A stretch of DNA of 64,000 bases from an uncultured Alphaproteobacteria bacterium (lineage in GTDB: Bacteria; Pseudomonadota; Alphaproteobacteria; GCA-2731375): contig CATOSZ010000017.1 in the NCBI GenBank assembly GCA_951812805.1, forward strand, positions 1 through 64,000. The letters are read 5' to 3'. The position numbers were made by a program, and so were the translations under genes. A model generated the notes under the pieces. It saw only the letters and a list, made by a program, of their open reading frames with translations, did no database searches and was not told the origin of the DNA. Every line of letters begins with the position of its first letter. Positions within the stretch are counted from its first letter, which is position 1. Positions 38,703-47,601 of this stretch are shown here, piece after piece.

Positions 38703-39230
38703 TCATGGGATCCGTTCGTAGACGTTCAGGATGAACTCGGAAACGCCGCGACGGCGGACAAACCCGACGACGGGGTCGGAGAATTCGATCTGGCCGCGCA
38801 CCAGAACCGCAACGCGGGATTCCCGGAACCGGTCGGCACTGGTCGGCAGCCGACCCTCCGTCTGCTCCAGGGTCTGGATCGCTTCCAATCCCAGCACCGT
38901 CAGCTTGGCGTCGCGCGGGATCCGGGTCGCAATGTTTTCCAGCACACGATCGCGGTCATGGAACACCTGTTTTAGGAACGCCTGCATGCGGCCGTTGTCG
39001 AAGGTATAGGTCGCATAGAGGTCCTCGACGGCCTTGCGGACGATGCGCGGATCGACCGGCACCAGATCGGCGGGCGGAGCGGGGCGCGCAAGGGCGCCGG
39101 TCGAGGGCGTCGACGGGTTCGCGATCGCCCGCCGGCCACGAAACTCAGCCGACCAGGCGACGTTGGCGGCGCCGACGACCACCATCGTCGCCAGGGCGAT
39201 CGCGCATCGGAACGTGGGGGGAAAACTCAT
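38703..39230 (-). CDS. Exported protein of unknown function
   Basis: 175 residues with a signal peptide (CAIALATMVVVGAANVAWSA, cleavage near 28). A Pro/Ala-rich linker (TGALARPAPPADLVPVDP) leads to a mostly alpha/beta domain: VRKAVEDLYATYTFDNGRMQ, FLKQVFHDRDRVLENIAT and AVLVRGQIEFSDPVVGFVRR. I do not recognise it. It follows the large Gly/Thr-repeat protein on the same strand, four bases after that gene's stop, so the two are very likely one operon and may work together at the cell surface or in the periplasm. Confidence 0.7.
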   Translation of the reverse strand: MSFPPTFRCAIALATMVVVGAANVAWSAEFRGRRAIANPSTPSTGALARPAPPADLVPVDPRIVRKAVEDLYATYTFDNGRMQAFLKQVFHDRDRVLENIATRIPRDAKLTVLGLEAIQTLEQTEGRLPTSADRFRESRVAVLVRGQIEFSDPVVGFVRRRGVSEFILNVYERIP

Positions 39231-39234
39231 CGTC

Positions 39235-41097
39235 CTACCTCGCGAAGGGTTCGCCGCAGCTCCCGCCGCCGGTGTTCCGGCAGGTCAGGAGCACCTGGTT
39301 GTTTCCAGGCACGCTCAGGAAGGAGATCGAACAGGTATGACCGGGGGCGCCGAAAACGATCAGGTTGCTGCTCGTGGACGTGCCATTGCCGCCTCCGCTG
39401 TTGGGAAACGAAACCACGCCGTTCGGTCCCAAGGTCAGCGTCGTACCGGGGCCACTGGTCGACAGGATCGTACTGGAGAAGCCGCAGCCCCCGTTGCCGT
39501 TGAGCGGGCCGTTGAGGGCCCCGAAGCTGTTCGATGGCCCACCACCTGTGCCGCCGGTACCGCCCGTTCCGGTGCCGCCCGTCCCCGTGCCGCCTGTCCC
39601 TGTGCCGGTACCGCCTGTCCCTGTGCCGCCTGTCCCTGTGCCGCCTGTCCCTGTGCCGCCTGTCCCTGTGCCGGTACCGCCTGTCCCCGTCCCGGTGCCA
39701 CCGGTCCCCGTACCACCGGTTCCGGTTCCGGTGCCGCCCGTTCCGGTACCGCCGGTCGTCACCCGAGTGCCGCCGCGCTCGGCCTCCACCGGGTCGTAGC
39801 GTGGATCGAAGAAGTTGTCGCCCGTGCGGTGATGTACCTGTTCGACCTTGGTCGTCGTCAGAAGCCCGCTCAACAGTTCGCCGAGTGCCTTGGCATCCTT
39901 GGACAACAGGCACTCGTGCTCACACGCCAGCAAGCGACCGGTGGCGGCGGCCAGGATGGTTTCGGCCGACGCCTTGTGACGCCGCAGCTGGGCGAGAAAG
40001 GCGAGACGTGCCTGCTTGCGTCGTTCCTCCGCCGTCGGTTCGGTGGACGGAGGGGGGACGTAGGGATCGTACTGCTCCCATCCACTCATCTCCGTTCCGG
40101 CCTTGGGCGGACAAGCGCCGACCGACACGGCGAAGTCCGGCAGCATGACCGGCACGCCAAGCTCGGTCGCGATCGCCTTCCCGGCCGTTTGCCCACCCTT
40201 GACCGACGCCTGACTGCAAGTAATGAAGCTGAGCGTCGAGTCCGTGCACATGTAGCGCTTGAGCCTTCTAAGCGCCTTGATATTGGGCTTGTTGACCTTG
40301 CCGATAACGCCAGTACGAGACAGGCCACCGGTTACGGGATCGAAGTTGCGGCTATAGGAGCCATCGATCTGGACGTCGCCTATCGACACGACGCCGCTTG
40401 CAATCGATTTTTTGCTGCCGTCTGGCTGTATCTTATCTGAGAACTGGCCATGCTGATAAATTGTCAGATGACCAATGCAGTTGCCGCATTGCGCCGTTCG
40501 GTCGATCGGTGGAGGGACCTTGGTGTTGATGGTCGTCATCATATTCGCGAACGAGGAAAAGGTCTCGATGTCGTGGCTCCAGCGCCCCACGTTGCCGCTG
40601 TATATGGCGGCGCTTTCGTACCACTTCATCTTCTGGCCGGCTTCGCCCCTGTAGGTCATGCCGAGACGATACTTCGTCCCCCAGCCGAGCGGCTTGCCGT
40701 CGGGACAGGCATCCGGTTTCTCCGCGACTTTCGGGCCGCCGGCGTCCAGTTCCTCCAGTTCGCACGTGACCTCGGCGATGCGCTTGTTCAGTTCGGTGAT
40801 CCGGGTCCGGATCGTATTCACATGGTCGGCATCTTCCTGACAGGCCGGGCAGCGCGTTGTAATCGGCCGCAGCCTTTCATAGGGACATTCGCGCTTCTTG
40901 GGCGCCGCGATGACCTCGCCGACCTCGTCTTCGCGAACGTCGCCGAAGCTTTTGATGAGCCCGCCTTGCGCCGTGGCCTTCGAGGCGAAATTCGACGGAA
41001 CGATGCCGGCAACCCCTCCCGCCATCACGATGGCGACAACCAACAGCACAAATCGGAAAATACGTCGCGGTCGCGGCCGGTTCGCCATCCGCGTCAC
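39235..41097 (-). CDS. Large exported protein: Cys-rich His/Cys domain, Gly/Thr repeat, C-terminal beta domain
   Basis: 620 residues (M4 at 41088 is an alternative start). An RR-containing signal/anchor (RRIFRFVLLVVAIVMAGGVA, about 11-32) is followed by a Cys-rich part (CPYERLRPITTRCPACQ, 71-86) and a helix (90-115). Residues about 195-330 carry IGHLTIYQHGQFSD (His 216) and STLSFITCSQASVKGGQTAG (Cys 294) then LGVPVMLPDFAVSVG. The HG...C spacing and final Val-Gly strand recall DUF4347/CHAT-like caspase-fold domains. A Gly/Thr repeat (about 445-520) leads to a C-terminal domain with GGCGFSSTIL, GHTCSISFLSVPGNNQVLLT and two terminal Cys. Codon use is less GC-biased in the first two-thirds. Function unknown; the fold assignment is inference. 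Confidence 0.65.
   Translation of the reverse strand: MTRMANRPRPRRIFRFVLLVVAIVMAGGVAGIVPSNFASKATAQGGLIKSFGDVREDEVGEVIAAPKKRECPYERLRPITTRCPACQEDADHVNTIRTRITELNKRIAEVTCELEELDAGGPKVAEKPDACPDGKPLGWGTKYRLGMTYRGEAGQKMKWYESAAIYSGNVGRWSHDIETFSSFANMMTTINTKVPPPIDRTAQCGNCIGHLTIYQHGQFSDKIQPDGSKKSIASGVVSIGDVQIDGSYSRNFDPVTGGLSRTGVIGKVNKPNIKALRRLKRYMCTDSTLSFITCSQASVKGGQTAGKAIATELGVPVMLPDFAVSVGACPPKAGTEMSGWEQYDPYVPPPSTEPTAEERRKQARLAFLAQLRRHKASAETILAAATGRLLACEHECLLSKDAKALGELLSGLLTTTKVEQVHHRTGDNFFDPRYDPVEAERGGTRVTTGGTGTGGTGTGTGGTGTGGTGTGTGGTGTGTGGTGTGGTGTGGTGTGGTGTGTGGTGTGGTGTGGTGGTGGGPSNSFGALNGPLNGNGGCGFSSTILSTSGPGTTLTLGPNGVVSFPNSGGGNGTSTSSNLIVFGAPGHTCSISFLSVPGNNQVLLTCRNTGGGSCGEPFAR
39541..39757 (-). repeat. 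In-frame tandem repeat encoding Gly/Thr (GGTGT) units
   Basis: A cluster of near-identical short units on the plus strand, mainly CCTGTCCCTGTGCCG with spacers GTACCG, repeated several times. It encodes GGTGTG-type repeats in the large exported protein. The units are close enough in sequence for slippage to change the copy number. The purpose is probably a flexible, extended linker. Confidence 0.85.
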
Positions 41098-41170
41098 TCC
41101 TTGTCCTCACGTCGTGAAAATTCTAGCCGGACGGGAATTCGTCACGCAAGCCCTATCGCTAAAACTCCAG

Positions 41171-41989
41171 CTAACGCGCATGGAACAGCCGCTTTCCGCC
41201 GATCTCAAAACTCTCGATCGCCGCACGCCCGGCGGGTGAGAGCAACCAGTCGATAAAGCGTTGCCCGGCCACCGCCTTCACGTGGGGATGGCGCTCCGGG
41301 TCGACCAGGATCGCGGCGTAGGTATTGCGCAGCCGGCTGTCCCCCTCGGACAGCACAACGAGATTCCGGCGATTGCCGAAGCCGAGCCACGTCCCCCGGT
41401 CGGTCAGCGTATAGGCCCCCAGCGCCGCGGCCAGGTTCAAGGTCGCGCCCATGCCGGCCCCGAGTTCCCGGTACCAGAGGCCGGAAGCCTCCCCGGGGTC
41501 GACGCCGGCCTCGCGCCATAGCGCCTGCTCGCGCCTGTGGGTTCCGCTGTCGTCGCCGCGGCTGGCGAAGGGCGCGCGTGTCCGGGCGATGGCGCCCAGC
41601 GCCTGGACCACGTTCGCCTCCCCGGCGATTCCCGCCGGATCGTCCTTCGGGCCGACGAGCAGGAAATCGTTATGCATCACCTCGTGCCGTTGCCGCCCGA
41701 AGCCGGCGGCGACGAAGGCCTCCTCGCTCGCCCGGTGGTGCACGATCAGCACGTCCGCGTCGCCGTTCCGCGCCAGCCGCAGTGCGGCACCGGTGCCGAC
41801 GGCGACGACGCGCACGGCGATCCCGCTTTCCCGGGTGAAGCGCGGCAGGATGTGGTCGAACAGGCCCGAGTTCTGCGTCGACGTGGTCGAAGCCACGGTG
41901 ATGAACGGCGCGTCCGCCCGGGCACCGGCCACGACGAACGCGGACGATGCGGCCAGGAAGAGACGCCTGGATATCGCCGCCCCGATCAC
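41171..41989 (-). CDS. tupA: Tungstate ABC transporter substrate-binding protein, TupA-like
   Basis: 272 residues from GTG 41989, which overlaps the ATPase stop codon (GTGA); an ATG at 42031 would overlap by 46 bases. The signal region SRRLFLAASSAFVVAGARA suggests export, possibly Tat. The mature start has VASTTSTQNSGLFDHILP, the TTSTxxSGL oxyanion-binding motif of TupA. VVAVGTGAALRLARNGDADVLIVHH and FASRGDDSGTHRREQALW follow, as in TupA/ModA-type proteins. It likely binds tungstate or molybdate. First genes of the operon are the permease and ATPase upstream, which overlap. Confidence 0.9.
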   Translation of the reverse strand: MIGAAISRRLFLAASSAFVVAGARADAPFITVASTTSTQNSGLFDHILPRFTRESGIAVRVVAVGTGAALRLARNGDADVLIVHHRASEEAFVAAGFGRQRHEVMHNDFLLVGPKDDPAGIAGEANVVQALGAIARTRAPFASRGDDSGTHRREQALWREAGVDPGEASGLWYRELGAGMGATLNLAAALGAYTLTDRGTWLGFGNRRNLVVLSEGDSRLRNTYAAILVDPERHPHVKAVAGQRFIDWLLSPAGRAAIESFEIGGKRLFHAR

Positions 41990-42753
41990 CCCTCTTCGAT
42001 CCCGTCGTAGATCGAGCGCCGCCGCCACCACAACGGCTCGCCCGCGAGGAAGGCCCGGGCCAGGTCGTTCTCCGGCCCGGCGAAGAATTGCTCGGCCGGC
42101 GCCCGCTCCTTGATGCGCCCGCGATGAAGGAAGATTACCTCGTCAGCCAGGCGGCGGACCTGGTTCAGGTCGTGACAGGTCATTACCACCTTGATCCCCT
42201 CGCCGCAGGCCCGGTTGATCAACTCCTCCACCAAATGGCCCGCGGCGGGATCGAGGTTGGCGGTCGGCTCGTCCAGGAACAGCACGGCCGGGCGCAGCAC
42301 CAGCGCCCGGGCGAGCGCCAGGCGCTGCTGCTCACCGAAAGACAGCGCGCGGGCCGGCGCGTGGGCCAGGCGGGCAAGGCCGGTACGGTTGAGGATCTCG
42401 TCGATCCGCCGCTCACGCTCCGCTCCACCGACACCCCGGGCTCGGAGCGCGAAGGCCAGGTTCGCCCGGGCGGAACGGCGCAGCAACGTCGGGCGCTGGA
42501 AGACCATGGCCTGCGCCCGTCGGGCCGCGCCGGCGCCGGCGCCGTGCCAGCGCACCGTCCCCCGCTCCGGCGTGACGAGGCCGTGGGCGACCTTCAACAG
42601 CAGGCTTTTGCCAGCCCCGTTCGGGCCGATGATCAGGGTTCGCGACGGCTCGGCCGAAAGCGTGAGGTCGAGGTCCTTCAACACCCGCTTGCCGCCCCGC
42701 GTCAGCGAAACGCCGGCGAGTTCCAGCGGCAGAATATCGCCGACCCCGCTCAT
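41986..42753 (-). CDS. tupC: Tungstate ABC transporter ATP-binding protein, TupC-like
   Basis: 255 residues. Walker A IIGPNGAGKSLLLKVAHG, the Q-loop in MVFQRPTLLRRSA, the signature LSFGEQQRLALARAL (the usual LSGGQ reads LSFGEQ), and Walker B VLFLDEPTANLDP with the switch His in VVMTCHDLNQV are all present. The start at 42753 overlaps the permease gene by four bases. Together with the permease and binding protein this is a complete oxyanion importer at the inner membrane. Confidence 0.9.
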   Translation of the reverse strand: MSGVGDILPLELAGVSLTRGGKRVLKDLDLTLSAEPSRTLIIGPNGAGKSLLLKVAHGLVTPERGTVRWHGAGAGAARRAQAMVFQRPTLLRRSARANLAFALRARGVGGAERERRIDEILNRTGLARLAHAPARALSFGEQQRLALARALVLRPAVLFLDEPTANLDPAAGHLVEELINRACGEGIKVVMTCHDLNQVRRLADEVIFLHRGRIKERAPAEQFFAGPENDLARAFLAGEPLWWRRRSIYDGIEEG

Positions 42754-43457
42754 CCGCCGCGCCTCGCCTCGCCCAACTCCTTGGCGCCGTAAGCGGCGAT
42801 ATTGATCGCCAGCGACAGCCCGATCAGCACCAGGCCCAGCGCCAGGGCCAGCGACAGGTTGCCCTTGGAGACCTCGAGCGCGATCGCCGTCGTCATTACC
42901 CGGGTCACGTGATCGATGTTGCCACCGACGATCATCACCGCGCCGACCTCGGCGATCGCCCGCCCGAAACCGGCCAGCAACGCCGTCACCAGGGCGAAAC
43001 GCGCATCCCACAACAGGGCCGCCAGCGCCATCACCGGCGGCACGGCGAGGGAGCGGAAGGTCTCGCGATATTCCTCCCACAGGCTTTCGATCACCTGGCG
43101 GGCAAGCGAGGCGACGATCGGCACCACCAGCACCACCTGGGCGGCGATCATCGCGGCCGGCGTGAACAGCAGGCCCAGCACGCCGAGCGGCCCGGCGCGG
43201 GAGACCAGCAGATAGACCACCAGGCCGACGACGACTGGCGGCAGGCCCATCATCACGTTGAGGGCGACGATGGCGACCTTGCGTCCGGGAAAGCGTTGCA
43301 GCGCCAGCAGCGCGCCGAGCGGCAGCCCGATCAGCGCGGCGATCAGCACCGCGCTCAGGCTGACCTCGAGCGAGAGGCCGATGATCTCCAGCAACCGCGC
43401 GTCGCGCTCGACCAGCAGGGCCAGCGCTTGGGCGAAGGCCTGGCGAACCTCGTCCAT
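42750..43457 (-). CDS. tupB: Tungstate ABC transporter permease, TupB-like
   Basis: 235 residues, with about five to six membrane segments (such as VSLSAVLIAALIGLPLGALL and MMGLPPVVVGLVVYLLVS). The EAA-type loop is around ALLWDARFALVTALLAGFGRAIAEVGAVMIVGGNI, shared by TupB and related permeases. The GRAIAEVGAVMIVGGNI stretch is close to the family signature. It is first of three overlapping genes, tupB-tupC-tupA. The gene order and overlaps indicate a single operon. The prfC gene lies 16 bases upstream on the same strand. Confidence 0.9.
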   Translation of the reverse strand: MDEVRQAFAQALALLVERDARLLEIIGLSLEVSLSAVLIAALIGLPLGALLALQRFPGRKVAIVALNVMMGLPPVVVGLVVYLLVSRAGPLGVLGLLFTPAAMIAAQVVLVVPIVASLARQVIESLWEEYRETFRSLAVPPVMALAALLWDARFALVTALLAGFGRAIAEVGAVMIVGGNIDHVTRVMTTAIALEVSKGNLSLALALGLVLIGLSLAINIAAYGAKELGEARRGG

Positions 43458-43473
43458 CAGCCCGGGCGGCCCT

Positions 43474-45090
43474 TCAGGCGGCCGCCTCGGGCGCCGCCTC
43501 GAGCGTCTTCAGGAAGCGGATGTCGGGCCACTTCTCGACCGCGTTCTCCAGGTGCCAGGCGTTGCGGGCGAGGAAGACGGGCGTGCCGTCGTGGTCGTCG
43601 GCGATGGCCGACTTGTTGCCGTCGAGAAAGCGCTTCATGGCCGTGGAATCGCTTGCCGCCAGCCAGCGCGCCGTATCCAGCGCGACGGGCGTGAAACGGA
43701 CCGGCACGTCGTATTCCGTGCGAATGCGATCGGCCAGCACGTCGAACTGCAAGGCGCCGTGCACGCCGACGATCCAGTTGGAGCCGATGCGCGTGCGAAA
43801 GGCCCGCGCCACCCCCTCCTCCGCCAGCTGCGTGAGCGCCCGGCCGAGATGCTTGGCCCGGAGCGGGTCGGTCGGCGAGACGCCCATCAGCAGCTCCGGC
43901 GCGAAACTCGGCACGCCGGTGAAGTTGATCTTCTCGCCCTCGGTCAGCGTGTCGCCGATGCGCAGGTTGCCGTGGTTGGGAATGCCGATGATGTCGCCGG
44001 GCCAGGCGTCCTCCGCCGTCTCCCGCTCCTGCGCCAGGAACATTTGCGGATTGTGCAGGGCGATCGACTTGCCGCTGCGCACCGCATGCAGCTTCATGCC
44101 GCGCCGGAAATGGCCCGATGTGATGCGGAAGAAGGCGATGCGGTCGCGATGCTTGGGATCCATGTTCGCCTGGATCTTGAAGACGAAGCCGGACACCTTC
44201 TCCTCGTCGGGCGCGACCTCGCGAACGCAGGCGGTGCGCCCGCCGGGCGGCGGTGCCAGGCGGACCAACCCCTCCAGCAACTCGCGCACGCCGAAATTAT
44301 TGATCGCCGAGCCGAAGAACACCGGGCTCAAGTGGCCTTCCCGGTAGCTCTGCACGTCGAGTGGCGGGCACAGGCCGACCGCCGTTTCCAGCTCGTCACG
44401 CAGCTGGCTCGCCGCATCCCAGGGCAACACCTCGTCGAGCGCCGGATCGTCCAGCCCCTTCAAAACGCGGGCCTCATCCGGATCCTCGTCCAACGCGCCG
44501 GCCGGCCCGCCCTTCTTCAGCAGCAGCAGCCGGTCGCCCAGCACGTCGTAACAGCCGTGGAAGCTGCGCCCCATGCCGATCGGCCAGCTGGCCGGCGTGA
44601 CGTCGAGAGCCAAGGTTTCCTCGATCTCCTGCATCAGCTCGAAGGGGTCGCGGCTTTCGCGGTCGAGCTTGTTGATGAAGGTGATGATGGGCACGTCGCG
44701 CAGGCGGCAGACCTCGAACAGCTTGCGGGTCTGCGCCTCGATGCCCTTGGCCGCGTCGATCACCATGACCGCGCTGTCGACGGCGGAGAGCGTGCGGTAG
44801 GTGTCCTCGGAGAAATCCTCGTGGCCGGGCGTATCCAGCAGGTTGAAGGTGCAGCCGCCATAATCGTAGGTCATGACCGAGGAGGCGACGGAGATGCCCC
44901 GTTCCGCCTCCACCTTCATCCAGTCCGAGCGCGTACGACGCACGTTGCCCCGCGCCTTCACCGCGCCCGACAGCTGGATCGCGCCACCGAACAGCAACAG
45001 CTTCTCGGTCAGCGTCGTCTTGCCCGCGTCGGGATGCGAGATGATCGCGAAAGTCCGCCGGCGCGCAATGTTGCCCGCGAGGTTGCTCAT
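43474..45090 (-). CDS. prfC: Peptide chain release factor 3
   Basis: GTPase that recycles RF1/RF2 after termination. The 538-residue length is typical. Seen are the P-loop AIISHPDAGKTTLTEKLLL, switch region RGISVASSVMTYDY, G3 DTPGHEDFSEDTYR, G4 FINKLDRESRDP and the RF3-specific C-terminal GALQFDVLADRIRTEY. The start at 45090 (MSNLAGNIARRRTFAII) is the family N-terminus; upstream codons in the frame belong to the intergenic region. Divergent from the AstE-like gene across about 90 bases that contain TATATAA. Confidence 0.95.
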   Translation of the reverse strand: MSNLAGNIARRRTFAIISHPDAGKTTLTEKLLLFGGAIQLSGAVKARGNVRRTRSDWMKVEAERGISVASSVMTYDYGGCTFNLLDTPGHEDFSEDTYRTLSAVDSAVMVIDAAKGIEAQTRKLFEVCRLRDVPIITFINKLDRESRDPFELMQEIEETLALDVTPASWPIGMGRSFHGCYDVLGDRLLLLKKGGPAGALDEDPDEARVLKGLDDPALDEVLPWDAASQLRDELETAVGLCPPLDVQSYREGHLSPVFFGSAINNFGVRELLEGLVRLAPPPGGRTACVREVAPDEEKVSGFVFKIQANMDPKHRDRIAFFRITSGHFRRGMKLHAVRSGKSIALHNPQMFLAQERETAEDAWPGDIIGIPNHGNLRIGDTLTEGEKINFTGVPSFAPELLMGVSPTDPLRAKHLGRALTQLAEEGVARAFRTRIGSNWIVGVHGALQFDVLADRIRTEYDVPVRFTPVALDTARWLAASDSTAMKRFLDGNKSAIADDHDGTPVFLARNAWHLENAVEKWPDIRFLKTLEAAPEAAA

Positions 45091-45178
45091 GGGGGAGTTC
45101 CAAATTGCTGCCCGAAGACTCGCTATATAAAGTCCCCGGCCCGGCTTGAACAGGCCGGTGAGCGCAAGGAGGGCGACG

Positions 45179-46204
45179 ATGAGCACGAACGACGACCTGG
45201 CCGAGAGCGCCATTACTTGCCCCATCGACTTCGAGGCCGACGGCAAGCAGTGCGACTATCTCCGCCTGCCCCATTCCGTCACCCGCTCGGCCTACGGCTG
45301 GCTGCCCTCGCCCATCGTCTGTCTGAAGAACGGCGAGGGGCCGACGGTTCTGCTGATGGCAGGCGTGCACGGCGACGAGTTCGAGGGGCAGGTAACGCTC
45401 GCCAAGCTCGCCCATACGCTCGCGCCCGAGGCCATTCGCGGCCGCGTGATCATCCTGCCGATGGCGAACTTTCCCGCCGCGCAGGCGAGCCAACGGGTCT
45501 CGCCGATCGACGACGCCAACCTGAACCGGGTCTTCCCCGGCGATGCCCGCGGCGGGCTCACCCGGCAGATCGCCCACTATATCGAGCGCCGGCTGATGCC
45601 GATGGTCGACTATGTCTTCGACCTGCACAGCGGTGGCAGCTCGCTGCATTACCTGCCGACGACCCTGCTGACCTGGAGCGACGACGCGGGCGAGCGCGAG
45701 GCCGAAATCGCCTTCGCCGACGCCTTTGGCAGTCCCTTCGCCTGCTTCTTCGCCGGCGGCCACGGCGGAACCAGCAGCGTCGCCGCGGCCGAGCGACAGG
45801 GTGCGCGCGGCGTGACGGTCGAAATGGGCGGCAGCGGCCTCGTCTCACCCGACGCCCTCGCCTGTTGCGAGCGCGGTGTGCGGCGCTGGCTCGCCCATGT
45901 CGGCGTCACGGCGCCCCTGCCCGCCTCGCCCGACGATCCGAAACCCCGCCTGGTGCACGCCATGACGCCCGAAAGCTTCGTCTTCGCCCGGCACGCCGGC
46001 GTGTTCGAGCCCGCCGTCGAGCTCGGCGCCGAGGTGGTCGCCGGCCAGCTTGCCGCCCGCTTGCACGATGTCGAGACGCCCTGGGACGCGCCGCGGGACG
46101 TCTTCTTCGAGGCCGACGGCGTCGTCATCTGCCGGCGCGCCTTCGGACGGGCCGAACGGGGCGATTGCCTGTTCCATCTCGGCTGCCCCCCGCCGCCCGC
46201 GTGA
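45179..46204 (+). CDS. Succinylglutamate desuccinylase/aspartoacylase family protein
   Basis: 341 residues of the zinc-dependent AstE/ASPA family. Zn and catalytic residues appear in MAGVHGDEFEGQVTLAK (His and Glu), FDLHSGGSSLHYLP (His), and VTVEMGGSGLVSPD (the catalytic Glu region). These enzymes remove an acyl group from an amino acid. Paralogues of this length include the ectoine-pathway DoeB deacetylase, but no ectoine genes are here. AAGGAGG lies six bases before the ATG at 45179, which fixes this start over an upstream ATG. No signal peptide. Confidence 0.88.
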   Translation: MSTNDDLAESAITCPIDFEADGKQCDYLRLPHSVTRSAYGWLPSPIVCLKNGEGPTVLLMAGVHGDEFEGQVTLAKLAHTLAPEAIRGRVIILPMANFPAAQASQRVSPIDDANLNRVFPGDARGGLTRQIAHYIERRLMPMVDYVFDLHSGGSSLHYLPTTLLTWSDDAGEREAEIAFADAFGSPFACFFAGGHGGTSSVAAAERQGARGVTVEMGGSGLVSPDALACCERGVRRWLAHVGVTAPLPASPDDPKPRLVHAMTPESFVFARHAGVFEPAVELGAEVVAGQLAARLHDVETPWDAPRDVFFEADGVVICRRAFGRAERGDCLFHLGCPPPPA

Positions 46205-46267
46205 CAGCGGGGTCCGGCTTGCCGTAAGACAAGAGATCAGTCCGATCACGGCCCGAGCCCTGAAACC

Positions 46268-47119
46268 ATGAAGCCGCCGCCCTTCGACTACGCCCGACCG
46301 GAAAGCCTCGAGGAGGCGCTCGACCTGCTGGCCCGGCACGGCGACGAGGCCAAGCTGCTGGCCGGCGGCCAGAGCCTGATGGCGATGCTGAACTTCCGCC
46401 TGCTGGCACCGGCAATCCTGGTCGACATCAACCGGCTGGACCGCCTCGCCGGCATCGAGGAGGGCGATGGTCGACTGAGTATCGGCGCCCTCACCCGCCA
46501 TCACGCACTGGAAACCTCGGACCTCGTCGCCGAACGCCTGCCCGTGCTGCACGCGGCCATGGGCCATGTCGCCCATCTCGCCATCCGCAATCGCGGCACC
46601 GTCGGCGGCAGCCTGGCGCACGCCGATCCCGCCGCCGAGCTGCCCGCCATGATGTGCCTGCTCGACGCCACCCTGCGGGTGGCCGGGCCGGCGGGAACGC
46701 GCGAGATCTCGGTGCATGACTTTTTCACCGGCGCGCTGGAAACCGCGCTCGGCGACGACGAGATCCTGCTGGGCATCGACCTGCCGTCGCTGCCCCCCGG
46801 GACGGCCTGGGGCTTCGAGGAATTCTCGCGCCGCGCCGGCGACTTTGCGCTCGCCGGTGTGGCGGTGCTGGTCGAGCCGACGGGCGCGGTTCGCCTGGCC
46901 CTGCTCGGCGTCGACGAAACCCCCGTCAGGGCCCGGGCGGCTGAGGCCGAACTGGCGCGCGGCGCGCTGTCCGATGCCGCCGTCGGCCAGGCCGTCGAAG
47001 CGCTGCGGGCCGAGATCTCGCCGCTGGACGACCTGCATGCGGGCGCCGACTATCGCCGCCATCTGGCCGGCGTCCTGACGACCCGCGCGCTGGCCGCCGC
47101 CCGGGCGCGACTGGCGTGA
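46268..47119 (+). CDS. Molybdenum hydroxylase FAD-binding subunit (CoxM-like)
   Basis: 283 residues of the xanthine dehydrogenase/CO dehydrogenase FAD subunit. Seen are FDYARPESLEEALDLLAR, the FAD motif KLLAGGQSLMAMLNFRL, and the second FAD motif RNRGTVGGSLAHADPAAEL. Order FAD-2Fe2S-Mo matches CoxM-CoxS-CoxL. It overlaps the 2Fe-2S gene by four bases (GTGA). No CO-specific accessory genes (coxDEF) are present, so the substrate may be an N-heterocycle or aldehyde. Confidence 0.9.
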   Translation: MKPPPFDYARPESLEEALDLLARHGDEAKLLAGGQSLMAMLNFRLLAPAILVDINRLDRLAGIEEGDGRLSIGALTRHHALETSDLVAERLPVLHAAMGHVAHLAIRNRGTVGGSLAHADPAAELPAMMCLLDATLRVAGPAGTREISVHDFFTGALETALGDDEILLGIDLPSLPPGTAWGFEEFSRRAGDFALAGVAVLVEPTGAVRLALLGVDETPVRARAAEAELARGALSDAAVGQAVEALRAEISPLDDLHAGADYRRHLAGVLTTRALAAARARLA

Positions 47120-47601
47120 GCGGGCGGCACACCATCACGGTCACGGTCAACGGCCGGGCCTATACGCGGGAGGTGGCACCCCGCCTGCTGCTCGCCGATT
47201 TTCTGCGCGAGGAACTCGGCCTGACCGGCACCCATGTCGGCTGCGAACACGGGATCTGCGGTGCCTGCACGGTGCTGATCGACGGCGACAGCGCGCGCTC
47301 GTGCCTCACGCTCGCCGTCCAGTGCGACGGCGCCGAGGTCGGAACCATCGAAGGCCTCGGCCGGGTCGCGGACCTCGGCCGCTTGCAGCAGGCCTTTCGC
47401 GAACACCACGCCCTGCAATGCGGCTTCTGCACGGCGGGCATGTTGATAACGGTCACCGACCTGCTGGCCAAGTATCCGCTGGCAAGCGAGGCCGACATCC
47501 GCGAGGGCCTCTCCGGCAACCTCTGCCGCTGTACCGGCTACGAGAACATCGTCCGCGCGGTCCAGGATCTGGTCGCGGCGCGCGAGGCCGATCCGGCATG
47601 A
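47116..47601 (+). CDS. Molybdenum hydroxylase 2Fe-2S subunit (CoxS-like)
   Basis: 161 residues from GTG 47116. The plant-type ferredoxin cluster is held by GCEHGICGACTVLIDGDSAR with a following CLTLAVQCDG; the second cluster by QCGFCTAGMLITVTDLLAK and NLCRCTGYENIVRAV. Both clusters have all eight expected cysteines. It transfers electrons from the Mo subunit to FAD. It overlaps both neighbours by four bases, so the three subunits are coupled. Confidence 0.93.
   Translation: MSGRHTITVTVNGRAYTREVAPRLLLADFLREELGLTGTHVGCEHGICGACTVLIDGDSARSCLTLAVQCDGAEVGTIEGLGRVADLGRLQQAFREHHALQCGFCTAGMLITVTDLLAKYPLASEADIREGLSGNLCRCTGYENIVRAVQDLVAAREADPA

Noticed and set aside
39541-39757. CRISPR-like repeat array
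   Set aside because: The repeats are short, spacers are not unique, and the whole block is in frame within a protein gene.
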